Shown piece after piece: positions 1 through 6,046 of a stretch of 6,867 bases of DNA (the first letter of the stretch is position 1; the number at the start of each line of letters is the position of its first letter). The translations under genes and the position numbers were made by a program. The notes beneath the pieces are model-generated. The model had not been told where the DNA came from and ran no database searches. It saw only the letters and a program-made list of their open reading frames with translations. This DNA is from a bacterium (GTDB lineage Bacteria; Verrucomicrobiota; Verrucomicrobiia; Limisphaerales; J093): assembly GCA_021784265.1 (NCBI GenBank), contig JAJXTA010000147.1, forward strand, positions 1 to 6,867, written 5' to 3'.

Positions 1-1
1 G

Positions 2-2233
2 GACACTCAGGCCTCGCCCAACGGGCACAACGACTATTCCACCGGCTGCGGATACCTCGATCTCAACTGCGTGGACTATGGCGACGACGTTTTCGCCGGG
101 GAAGCGTTCCACCAGAGTTTGTCGGTTTATGAGGGCTTGGAGAGCGCGGACGGCGACGGGGTCAAGACTCGAAGTCTGGCCTGGACGGATGGCGACGTGA
201 TTGCCACCGAAGTGGAGGACCAGCGAGGCCAGCCCGAGGCCATCAATATTGATCTGCGGATGCTCCGGTATGCGCCGGTTTTTACGGTCCACGAGCCTCC
301 GACGCCGGTCGGGCCGCACGGTTCCACGATCCGGACCGCCGATCACGTCGCCACCTCGCGCCTGGACATCCGCGACGGGAAACTCCTTCTGACCCAGGAA
401 TCCACCGAGAAGAACTTCTACAGCGCGTCGGGTATCGCCGTTGCGGTGGTGGGGCGCGACACCAAGCCCTCGTATTACAACGAACTGACGGCCCGTTTGT
501 CCGCGAAGCCAGGGCAGGGCAAGTTCATGATTCTGGCCGCGACCGCGGTAAGTTACGACCGGAGCGAGAACGTCGGCGACCTGGCGTTGCAGCGATTAGC
601 CGCCGCCCAGGGCAAATCCTTTGAGGCTTTGCTCCAGGACAACCGCACCTGGTGGGGCCATTACTGGAGCGAAGGCTTTATCCACCTGCACAGCGCCGAC
701 GGCGTGGCGGACAACGTGGAGAAGTTTTACACGTATTACCTGTACCTTATGGCCTCGTGTTCGCGCGGGACATACATGCCCCGCTTCTGCGGCATGGTTT
801 GGGGAAGCGACGGCGATTTGCGCGACTGGGGGTCGATGTATTGGTGGCACAACCAGGGTTGCCTTTATGATGGTTTTACGCCCGCCGATCGCCCGGAGTT
901 GATGACGTGCGTGTTTAACAGCTATAGCCGCTATCTCGATTCCTACGCGCGCGCCGCCCAGCAGCAATGGGGCAGCCAAGGCATTTGGATTCCCGAAACA
1001 ACCTGGTTCAATGGTTTGGAGACTCTGCCCGCTAACATCGCGGCGGAAATGCGCGACCTATACCTTGCGCGAAAACCCTGGAGTCAAAAGTCAAAGGAGT
1101 TTGATGACTACGCCCGCAATAAGAACGGGCTCAACAGCCGCTGGAATTACCGCTATACGGCCACGCAGGACGGCCCCTTTGCCTGGACCTCGCACGTGCT
1201 GTCCACCACGGCCAAGATCGCCAACCTATACTGGCTGCATTACGCCTATTACCCCGACCAGGAATGGCTGCGCCTGACCGGGTACCCGGTGATCAAAGGC
1301 ACGGCGGAGTTCTATCGCAACTTCCCCAATTTGCGGAAGGCGGAGGATGGCAAATACCACATCCGTCATGTCAATAACTTGGAGGAACAACCGTGGGGCC
1401 GCGACGACACACCGGAGGAACTCCTGGCCATGCGGGTGATCTTCCCCATCGCTATTCGGGCCTCGGAAATCCTCAACGTGGACGCCGACCTGCGCCCGAA
1501 GTGGAAGGCAATCGCCGACCATCTCCCGCCGGTGCCGCCATCCCCGCAACCGGGCGAGTATTATGATATTTGCACGCCGGTGACGGACGACACGGCGTTG
1601 TTGGACAGCCTGCGGAAGTCATACACCGGACTCGGCACGCGCCGGGGCGGTGACGGCGGGTCCCTTGGCATCCTGTCCCGGGAACCGGTCATCGAAGCCA
1701 ACCTCGGCATGGGCGAGCTGCTCAAGAGGGCGCTGCCTGGCCAGATGCATTCCAATTCTCGAACCAACGCCACGACTTCGGGACGGGGCGGAGGTGGCAT
1801 GTTGCGCAATCGAATGATGCTGGGCGAAGGCCCCGGCGCCATCGAGTTTGAGCAACTGGGCAACGCCTCCCACGGCCTCCACAACGCCCTGCTCCAAAGT
1901 GTTCCGCCCTCGGCGGAGAAGGCGCCCATCGACACCGTGTTCCCGGCTTGCCCGAAAGGCTGGGACGCGCAGTTTACGCTGGCCGCGCGGGGCGACTTTC
2001 TCATTAGCGCCTCCAGGCAAAACGACCAGGTGGAATTCGTCGAGATCCTCTCCCGGCAAGGAGGTCAGTGCGTCCTGCAGAATCCCTGGCCGGACACCCA
2101 GGCCGCTGTTTACCGCAACGGGGTGGCCGCAGAGAGCCTCTCGGGGAAGCTGTTGACATTGTCAACCACCGCCGGAGAACGCGCTGCTTTGGTTCCAAAA
2201 GGCAAAGCACCCACCGCGAGAACCGTGCGGTAA
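2..2233 (+). CDS. GH95-like / DUF5703-like glycoside hydrolase, 5'-truncated
   Basis: The frame is open from the first complete codon at position 2 to TAA at 2231-2233 (743 residues). The N-terminus and any signal peptide are outside the window; the GTG at 71 is internal, because readable beta-sandwich-like sequence (GHNDYSTGCGYLDLN) precedes it. Residues 1 to about 190 look like the N-terminal beta-sandwich of GH95-type enzymes. From about 215 an aromatic-rich (alpha/alpha)6-barrel begins: WWGHYW (217-222), DWGSMYWWHNQ (275-285), and HVNNLEEQPWG (456-466), where the GH95 general-acid Glu would be expected. GNASHGLHNALLQS (620-633) and the following FPACPKGW / ARGDF / GGQC pattern match the order of the GH95 C-terminal part. 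The likely role is an exo-acting alpha-L-fucosidase or alpha-galactosidase acting on polysaccharide outside the cytoplasm. The Asn-x-Asn pair of classical GH95 enzymes is not evident by eye, so the substrate is open. DUF5703-type barrels are the main alternative. A Gly-rich loop (SGRGGGG, 593-599) is unusual. Confidence 0.82.
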   Translation, partial: DTQASPNGHNDYSTGCGYLDLNCVDYGDDVFAGEAFHQSLSVYEGLESADGDGVKTRSLAWTDGDVIATEVEDQRGQPEAINIDLRMLRYAPVFTVHEPPTPVGPHGSTIRTADHVATSRLDIRDGKLLLTQESTEKNFYSASGIAVAVVGRDTKPSYYNELTARLSAKPGQGKFMILAATAVSYDRSENVGDLALQRLAAAQGKSFEALLQDNRTWWGHYWSEGFIHLHSADGVADNVEKFYTYYLYLMASCSRGTYMPRFCGMVWGSDGDLRDWGSMYWWHNQGCLYDGFTPADRPELMTCVFNSYSRYLDSYARAAQQQWGSQGIWIPETTWFNGLETLPANIAAEMRDLYLARKPWSQKSKEFDDYARNKNGLNSRWNYRYTATQDGPFAWTSHVLSTTAKIANLYWLHYAYYPDQEWLRLTGYPVIKGTAEFYRNFPNLRKAEDGKYHIRHVNNLEEQPWGRDDTPEELLAMRVIFPIAIRASEILNVDADLRPKWKAIADHLPPVPPSPQPGEYYDICTPVTDDTALLDSLRKSYTGLGTRRGGDGGSLGILSREPVIEANLGMGELLKRALPGQMHSNSRTNATTSGRGGGGMLRNRMMLGEGPGAIEFEQLGNASHGLHNALLQSVPPSAEKAPIDTVFPACPKGWDAQFTLAARGDFLISASRQNDQVEFVEILSRQGGQCVLQNPWPDTQAAVYRNGVAAESLSGKLLTLSTTAGERAALVPKGKAPTARTVR

Positions 2234-2238
2234 GCACA

Positions 2239-2344
2239 AGGCAGCCGCCGTGGAATCCGCGCCGCGGCCCGCCAGCCGCTCATCCTCCGCCCAGCCCGCC
2301 GCCTGGCCGGCGGGCGCGTGCCCAGCGAGTGGCGGCGGCTGCCT
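2239..2344. repeat. Nested inverted repeat in the convergent intergenic gap
   Basis: The outer arms are perfect 12-bp inverted repeats: AGGCAGCCGCCG at 2239-2250 and CGGCGGCTGCCT at 2333-2344. Between them is a perfect 8-bp hairpin, GCCCGCCG (2294-2301) and CGGCGGGC (2308-2315), with a 6-nt loop. The element starts 5 nt after the hydrolase stop and ends 26 nt before the 3' end of the opposite-strand gene, so it fills the gap where two genes converge. There is no T-run beside the inner hairpin on either strand, so a standard intrinsic terminator is not shown. A bidirectional transcription barrier, a REP/BIME-like palindromic repeat or a small MITE-like element are all possible. No flanking target-site duplication is visible. 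Confidence 0.6.
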
Positions 2345-2370
2345 CCCCGGACCGCGCGATCGAGTCGGGT

Positions 2371-2943
2371 TCATCCGGCTCCCTCCGCCGCACCGCACCA
2401 GTGTTCGGCCAGAACCTCAAATTCGAGCCGCTGAACTTCTTGCAGGCGCGCGACCCGCGGATGGTCCGGGGTCAGCGAGGCGGCCGCCTCGCAGAGGTCC
2501 ACAAACCCGAAGGGGTCCCACACCCCGCGAGGAAAGAGGCGGCGGTTGAGTTCTGGCTCTCCGGCTTCCGCGAGCGCGGCGGTCAGCCGTTCCGCCAGCG
2601 GCGGGTAACACCGATGCGAGCCCGCGCGCCGAAACCAGTATTTCGCGTTCCCGTAATCGGGCTCGCGCCGGTGCATGATCCCGTGGAGCAGGCGCCCGTC
2701 CGGGTTCTCGAGGCCCCGGACGAGGGCGTGGGCGGCTTCGAGGTGATCGTGCCAGAGCAGGACTAGGCCGCGCATCGCGTCCTGGGCCGCCCGCGTTCGC
2801 GGGGTTTGAGCGAGGAGGGCCTCCAAGCGTCGGTTCAACGTCTCGACGGGGAGCACGCCGGGCCGGGGCCCGGGGCCGAGGGTGGCCGGCTGCGGGGTCT
2901 CCAGCAAAGGACGCACCGAGGCGAACAGCAGGTCTGAACTCAT
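2371..2943 (-). CDS. Conserved-looking hypothetical protein, 190 aa
   Basis: This minus-strand gene starts at ATG 2943-2941 and ends with TGA at 2373-2371. The frame stays open upstream to 3057, but the ATG at 2943 gives a sensible N-terminus (MSSDLLFASV) and has a GAGAAGG stretch just before it (spacing is short, about 2 nt). The product is soluble, with no signal peptide or membrane segment. Residues 33-80 look helical and include LLWHDHLEAAHAL (62-74), then HGIMHRREPDYGNAKYWF (87-104). The dense His/Asp/Arg/Tyr pattern suggests a conserved functional surface, perhaps a ligand or metal site, but I cannot name a family. I have an impression of similar short proteins annotated as hypothetical in Verrucomicrobia; this is memory, not a search. 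It is divergent to the Crp/Fnr regulator gene and convergent with the hydrolase, so it probably has its own promoter and could be a target of that regulator. Confidence 0.75.
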   Translation of the reverse strand: MSSDLLFASVRPLLETPQPATLGPGPRPGVLPVETLNRRLEALLAQTPRTRAAQDAMRGLVLLWHDHLEAAHALVRGLENPDGRLLHGIMHRREPDYGNAKYWFRRAGSHRCYPPLAERLTAALAEAGEPELNRRLFPRGVWDPFGFVDLCEAAASLTPDHPRVARLQEVQRLEFEVLAEHWCGAAEGAG

Positions 2944-2969
2944 GGCCTTCTCATGCCACACCGCTCGCC

Positions 2970-2994
2970 GGGAGGCAACCCCGGGCAGCCTCCC
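2970..2994. promoter_or_regulatory. Inverted repeat between divergent genes, possible operator or leader hairpin
   Basis: GGGAGGC (2970-2976) and GCCTCCC (2988-2994) form a perfect 7-bp inverted repeat with an 11-nt spacer. It lies in the 131-bp space between the divergent starts at 2943 (-) and 3075 (+), 26-51 nt upstream of the minus-strand start. It could be an operator for a dimeric regulator or a hairpin in the minus-strand mRNA leader. It does not resemble the TTGAT-N4-ATCAA box of FNR/Dnr proteins. A TTGACT -35-like hexamer occurs on the minus strand at 3023-3018, but the hexamer 17 nt downstream (GTTCAG) is a poor -10, so no promoter is assigned. Confidence 0.3.
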
Positions 2995-3074
2995 CTGAAC
3001 AAGAAACGGTGCGAGAAAGTCAAGAAACGCCAAGCCGAACCCGGGGGCCTGGACCACATTCCAACGTAGAGCAC

Positions 3075-3842
3075 ATGCATACTACCCTCGGCGAAGGCGC
3101 GGGATCGGCGGTCGCAAGAACGCTGCGGCGGTGTCCCCTGTTCACGGGCACGCGGGCGGCGGACCTCGACCGGATCGCGGCGCTGACGACCCGCAAACGT
3201 CTGGATAAGGGTGAGTACTTGTTTCATGAAGGGATGCCGGTGCGGGGCTTTTTCATCGTCAAAGCCGGGGCGGTCAAAGTGCACCGCGTGAATCCGGTGG
3301 GCAAGGAACAAGTCATCCGCATCTTCCGCCCCATCGAGTCGTTTGCCGAGGAGGCGCTGATGTCCCACCAGGGCTACCTGGCCGATGCCTGCGCCACCGA
3401 GCCGACGGAGGTCTTGGTGATCCAGCGGGCGGGTTTTCTGGCCATGGTCGAGGGGCAGCCGGAGCTGGCCCTGCGCCTGCTGCGCTCGCTGAACCGGCAC
3501 GTGCAGATCCTCGTGGGCCTGCTGGATGATCTGACCCTTAAGGACGTCAAGACCCGCCTGGCCAACTGGTTGATCCAGCAATGTCCCGACCCGGGCAGCC
3601 GCGAACCGTTCCGCATTCAACTCCCGACCACCAAGCGCGTGCTGGCGGCGGAGCTGGGCACGGTGAGCGAGACGCTCTCCCGCACCGTGGCCAAGTTCCG
3701 AGCGCTGAACCTGCTGGCCATCGAAGGCAACACCGTCACGCTCTTGTGCCCGGAGCGCCTGACGCGGCTCTTCGGCCAAAGCACCTCCGCTTCCGGCTCT
3801 CAGGCCGGTCCTCTCTGGGGGGCCTCCCGCTCGCCGGCCTGA
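3075..3842 (+). CDS. Crp/Fnr-family transcriptional regulator (Dnr-like)
   Basis: This is a 255-aa cytoplasmic regulator. Residues 15 to about 130 form the cyclic-nucleotide-binding-type beta-roll (CPLF at 20-23, KGEYLFHEG 45-53, GFFIVKAGAVKVHR 58-71). A long dimerisation helix spans about 128-157, and a winged helix-turn-helix about 160-235. The recognition helix SETLSRTVAKFR (198-209) keeps the E-x-x-S-R pattern that FNR uses to read TTGAT half-sites, so an FNR-like target is inferred. The phosphate-cassette region reads AEEALMSHQGYLADACA (91-107) and lacks the Arg-Ser pair that binds cAMP in CRP. The N-terminal cysteine cluster that holds the FNR 4Fe-4S centre is also absent. Overall it most resembles Dnr-type regulators; the effector is unknown. 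ATG 3075 is preferred over the upstream in-frame GTG 3009 because it gives the usual short lead before the first domain. No strong Shine-Dalgarno sequence precedes it. The last ~20 residues are Ser/Gly/Ala-rich and overlap an inverted repeat. Confidence 0.92.
   Translation: MHTTLGEGAGSAVARTLRRCPLFTGTRAADLDRIAALTTRKRLDKGEYLFHEGMPVRGFFIVKAGAVKVHRVNPVGKEQVIRIFRPIESFAEEALMSHQGYLADACATEPTEVLVIQRAGFLAMVEGQPELALRLLRSLNRHVQILVGLLDDLTLKDVKTRLANWLIQQCPDPGSREPFRIQLPTTKRVLAAELGTVSETLSRTVAKFRALNLLAIEGNTVTLLCPERLTRLFGQSTSASGSQAGPLWGASRSPA
3800..3842. repeat. Inverted repeat enclosing the stop codon of the regulator gene
   Basis: TCAGGCCGG (3800-3808) and CCGGCCTGA (3834-3842) are perfect 9-bp inverted arms separated by 25 nt; the final TGA is the stop codon of the Crp/Fnr gene. 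The encoded tail (about SQAGPLWGASRSPA) has no counterpart in the core Crp/Fnr fold. The repeat may therefore have been added at the 3' end of the gene, supplying its last codons and stop. It could also act in transcription termination or mRNA stability. There is no T-run directly after it. Confidence 0.45.
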
Positions 3843-4246
3843 TTGCCGCCCGCCGCCGGCCGCGCCACTGGCTGGTCTGTCGTGGGCGCCGGCCCCCGCG
3901 CCGAACCGCCGGCGCGCCGGCCTTTTGCCGCGCCAAGTGGAAGAAGTGGCCGCGCGGCTAAACCCCCCTTGACGTGGCAGGTGGCTTATGTCACCCCCCA
4001 TACAGGCTTATGAACAGCACGCCACTAAAACACGGCGCGTGTCGCCCCCCGAGGGCTGCTTTTGTTGGGTCGGTCGCGCCCGGGCCGCTGTTCCTCCGGG
4101 CCGTTCCGCCACCCTGTTGCGCGCGCGCCAGAGAGAGAGTCCCCCGGCCGCTCGAGCCGGCGCGGCACCGGCATTCAGCCGCGAAGGCGAGGCCCGTCCA
4201 CCGGCGGGTTTGCGTTCCGGCCCCCCGGCAGGTTGCCGAGGAAGTT
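3843..4246. other. 404-nt GC-rich stretch without a convincing gene
   Basis: The plus-strand frame that continues into the next gene is open from GTG 3974 (with an ATG at 4010), but its product here is Arg/Pro/Ala-rich and lacks protein-like hydrophobic patterning, so I treat it as untranslated or spacer. Contents: many CCGCCGG-type GC repeats, a 14-bp palindrome at 3908-3921, a TTGACG at 3969-3974 with no -10 box at a usable distance, and a small direct repeat CCGGGCCG (4080-4087 and 4096-4103). The promoter of the downstream exported-protein gene should lie here but cannot be placed by eye. Confidence 0.5.
3908..3926 (+). terminator. Possible intrinsic terminator after the regulator gene
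   Basis: A perfect 14-bp palindrome, GCCGGCGCGCCGGC (3908-3921), is followed by CTTTT (3922-3926), 66 nt downstream of the Crp/Fnr stop codon. As RNA it folds into a 5-bp GC stem with a CGCG loop and a short U-run. The stem and U-tract are both short, so this is only a candidate. In a genome this GC-rich such palindromes also arise by chance. Confidence 0.35.
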
Positions 4247-5461
4247 GTGCCGTCGGCGTTGACGCTTCGGCGATCGGGAAAGCCGGCCCAAGCCGCGACC
4301 GCACTTCCGCGGCGTGACGACCCGCGCGGTGCGTTCGTTAGCGTCGTCTTCCTCTTTCTCTGGGTCACGTGCGTTCCGGGCCATGCCGCGCGCTACCTCA
4401 AGGTCGCGGGTCGCCTCGACATCACTTCGGTGCATTCACTGGGAAAAGGCCGCCGGACGCCTGGTACGGCCCAGGCCCGCTGGACCAACCAGTGGACGGT
4501 TTCATTTGTTGCCACCGTGGGCACGAACGAATGGCAACTCGAGGGCAACTGGGGAAACGCGAGGCAGAAGTGGTGTTATGACGGTGCCAACGTCTGCTCG
4601 AGCGACGAGGCCACCGGCCCACCGCCCGCGTGGGTGAGAGAAGCCGCCAGCAACCGCCTGGGGCTGGCCTCCGTACCCCTCCAACGCGACAGCTCGAATC
4701 TCACCGTCAGCATTCACGTGGCCCCGGGGGGCTATCTCCCCGGCGACGTCGGCGTGAACCTGCCGTGGCTTGCCCTTTGTTCGGGCGCCTACCTGCGGCG
4801 GCCCGGCCGCCTTGTGCCGCTGCCCGTCGCCTACGTCGGCCATGCTCCCGACGCGTTCGGTTACGCCGACAAGACGGAAACGTTCCCTGACGAACTTGGC
4901 CTCCCACGGCGCCTCGATCTCTTCGCCTCAGCCCCGCTCTACGGCGCGTCGGTCCGGGCCTTCTGGCCAGAACTGAAGCGCCCGCCCCTCCTGGGTCACC
5001 GGGACGGAGAACGCAAGTTCCACTTCCTCGTCACACAATCCACCAACGTCATGGGGTGGCATATTCCGCTGGCATTCGCCTTCGCGGAAGATTTTCCCGC
5101 GGACTTTGACGGCCTGCTGACCAGCCGGAAAGGCAATGGAACCATCACCACGATCAGGGCATCGCTCAAGCCGGAAGGGGTGTTCGATCCCGCTCGGCGC
5201 CAAACCGTGCTTGACTTTCGCTTCCAGCCTCGCACCAAGGATGTCAATGGCCTCATCTATGGCTGGACCAATGCCGTTGCGGCGTCCACGAACAATCCGG
5301 TTCTCCTCGCGAGATTCACGACCACAGTCAAGAGAGCCCCGCTCCTCCCGGCTCTGCGCCGGCGGCGGGCCAGGTGGGTTGTCGGACTGCTGCTCGCGCT
5401 AGCCGCCGGCCTGCCGGTGGGCGCGCTTCTCTTGCGAAGGGATCGAAAAGAACCCACCTAA
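4247..5461 (+). CDS. Exported, C-terminally membrane-anchored protein of unknown function
   Basis: The frame ends with TAA at 5459-5461. GTG 4247 is chosen as start (404 aa); TTG 4256 is equally possible, since GAGGAAG (4238-4244) sits 2 nt before the first and 11 nt before the second. A signal peptide follows: an arginine-rich n-region (RRDDPR, 22-27), a hydrophobic core GAFVSVVFLFLWV (28-40), and a likely cleavage after PGHA (44-47). The extracytoplasmic part is rich in beta-type segments: WTVSFVATVGTNEWQLEG (83-100), NLPWLALCSGAYL (171-183), PDAFGYADKTETFPDELGLP (201-220) and FHFLVTQSTNVMGWHIPL (258-275). It ends in a transmembrane helix (about 377-396) flanked by RRRRAR and RRDRK. Four to five cysteines are present but no enzyme motif. 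I do not recognise a named family; it reads like an uncharacterised verrucomicrobial surface or periplasmic protein. The tail resembles a sorting-type TM-plus-basic end, but no PEP or LPxTG motif is seen. Confidence 0.72.
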   Translation: MPSALTLRRSGKPAQAATALPRRDDPRGAFVSVVFLFLWVTCVPGHAARYLKVAGRLDITSVHSLGKGRRTPGTAQARWTNQWTVSFVATVGTNEWQLEGNWGNARQKWCYDGANVCSSDEATGPPPAWVREAASNRLGLASVPLQRDSSNLTVSIHVAPGGYLPGDVGVNLPWLALCSGAYLRRPGRLVPLPVAYVGHAPDAFGYADKTETFPDELGLPRRLDLFASAPLYGASVRAFWPELKRPPLLGHRDGERKFHFLVTQSTNVMGWHIPLAFAFAEDFPADFDGLLTSRKGNGTITTIRASLKPEGVFDPARRQTVLDFRFQPRTKDVNGLIYGWTNAVAASTNNPVLLARFTTTVKRAPLLPALRRRRARWVVGLLLALAAGLPVGALLLRRDRKEPT

Positions 5462-5486
5462 CCTCGGTGCAACCTCACACCATTCT

Positions 5487-5624
5487 ATGGAAACAACCGC
5501 GGCCTCCAGTCCCTCATGGCGTCAAGTCGTGCGCTCGATGGCGCCCGTTCTCGGGCTGGCATCCATACTAACACCGGTTGCGGGTTCAACCTCCGGTCTC
5601 GGAGTCAGTGGCTACAAGGGTTAA
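5487..5624 (+). CDS. Small signal-peptide-like ORF, 45 aa, possibly interrupted
   Basis: ATG 5487 to TAA 5622-5624 encodes 45 residues: a basic n-region (WRQVVRS, 11-17), a hydrophobic core MAPVLGLASILTPVAG (18-33), a plausible signal-peptidase site near AGS (32-34), and then a short glycine-rich end, SGLGVSGYKG. It starts 25 nt after the stop of the exported-protein gene on the same strand, which suits co-transcription. No Shine-Dalgarno sequence is visible. In the same frame, directly after the TAA, the DNA reads NTQGCPVGYTCNPHSQGCCG, a four-cysteine pattern typical of small secreted disulfide-rich peptides. The intact gene may therefore have been longer and broken by a nonsense change. It may also be a chance ORF. 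No family is recognised. Confidence 0.35.
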   Translation: METTAASSPSWRQVVRSMAPVLGLASILTPVAGSTSGLGVSGYKG

Positions 5625-6046
5625 AACACGCAAGGATGCCCAGTGGGATACACCTGCAATCCACACAGTCAGGGCTGCTGCGGCCAGGCGGCTGCGCTCA
5701 GGCCCGCGCGGCGGGCGCGGAAGGTGGCTCGGGCTCACGGCATGGCAATTGGCTCACTGGCGGGCTCCGCAGCCGGTGGCCCGCGCCCGCTGAGGGACAC
5801 CAAGGGTAGAGAGGGCCGAGGTTGGCTCGCAGAGAGTTGGGCCCGTGACGACTGGCAACGGCGAGGCCGCCGTGGCGTTCCGCCAGCGTGGCGCTCTGAG
5901 TTGATTCGAGGCGCTTCCGGCTGGGCGCCAGGTTCCGGGCAAAGGTCTCCGCCGCCGCGGGGCGCCGCCAGCCCGGGCGGCCCCGCCCCCACTTCCCACT
6001 TGCCTCGGCGGCGCTTTCCCACCACGCTACGCCGGAAATTGCCTGC
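5625..6046. other. 422-nt stretch without a convincing gene; GC hairpins
   Basis: Apart from the cysteine-rich in-frame continuation at 5625-5684, I see no credible coding sequence: the open frames on both strands give Arg/Pro/Gly/Ala-rich products without domain-like patterning. Local structures include a tight hairpin GCCCGC-GCG-GCGGGC at 5702-5716, and GCCGCC (5964-5969) with GGCGGC (5976-5981) around a 6-nt loop, extended by a further G-C pairing after a bulge. The second sits about 65 nt before the oxidoreductase start and could lie in its leader. No promoter with clear -35/-10 boxes is seen. Confidence 0.5.
5958..5985 (+). promoter_or_regulatory. GC-rich hairpin upstream of the oxidoreductase gene
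   Basis: A 6-bp stem, GCCGCC (5964-5969) and GGCGGC (5976-5981), with loop AGCCCG, is lengthened by GGG (5960-5962) pairing with CCC (5982-5984) after a one-base bulge. It precedes the ATG at 6047 by about 60 nt. It may be a leader hairpin, or a terminator-like element without a T-run for upstream transcripts. The evidence is structural only. Confidence 0.25.

Noticed and set aside
242..253. Perfect palindrome ATCAATATTGAT
   Set aside because: It lies inside the hydrolase coding sequence and has its half-sites in the opposite order to an FNR box (TTGAT-N4-ATCAA), so it is not a credible operator.
2068..2766. 232-codon plus-strand frame across the hydrolase end and the convergent gene
   Set aside because: It overlaps two better-supported genes in other frames and is Arg/Pro-rich without domain-like sequence.
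3969..3992. TTGACG followed by TATGTC as a promoter
   Set aside because: The spacing is only 12 nt, too short for a sigma-70-type promoter, and no better -10 is at 16-18 nt.
2940..4001. 353-codon open frame on the minus strand
   Set aside because: It is antisense to the clear Crp/Fnr gene, and its composition (Arg/Gln/Gly-rich, no domain pattern) is typical of a shadow frame in high-GC DNA.
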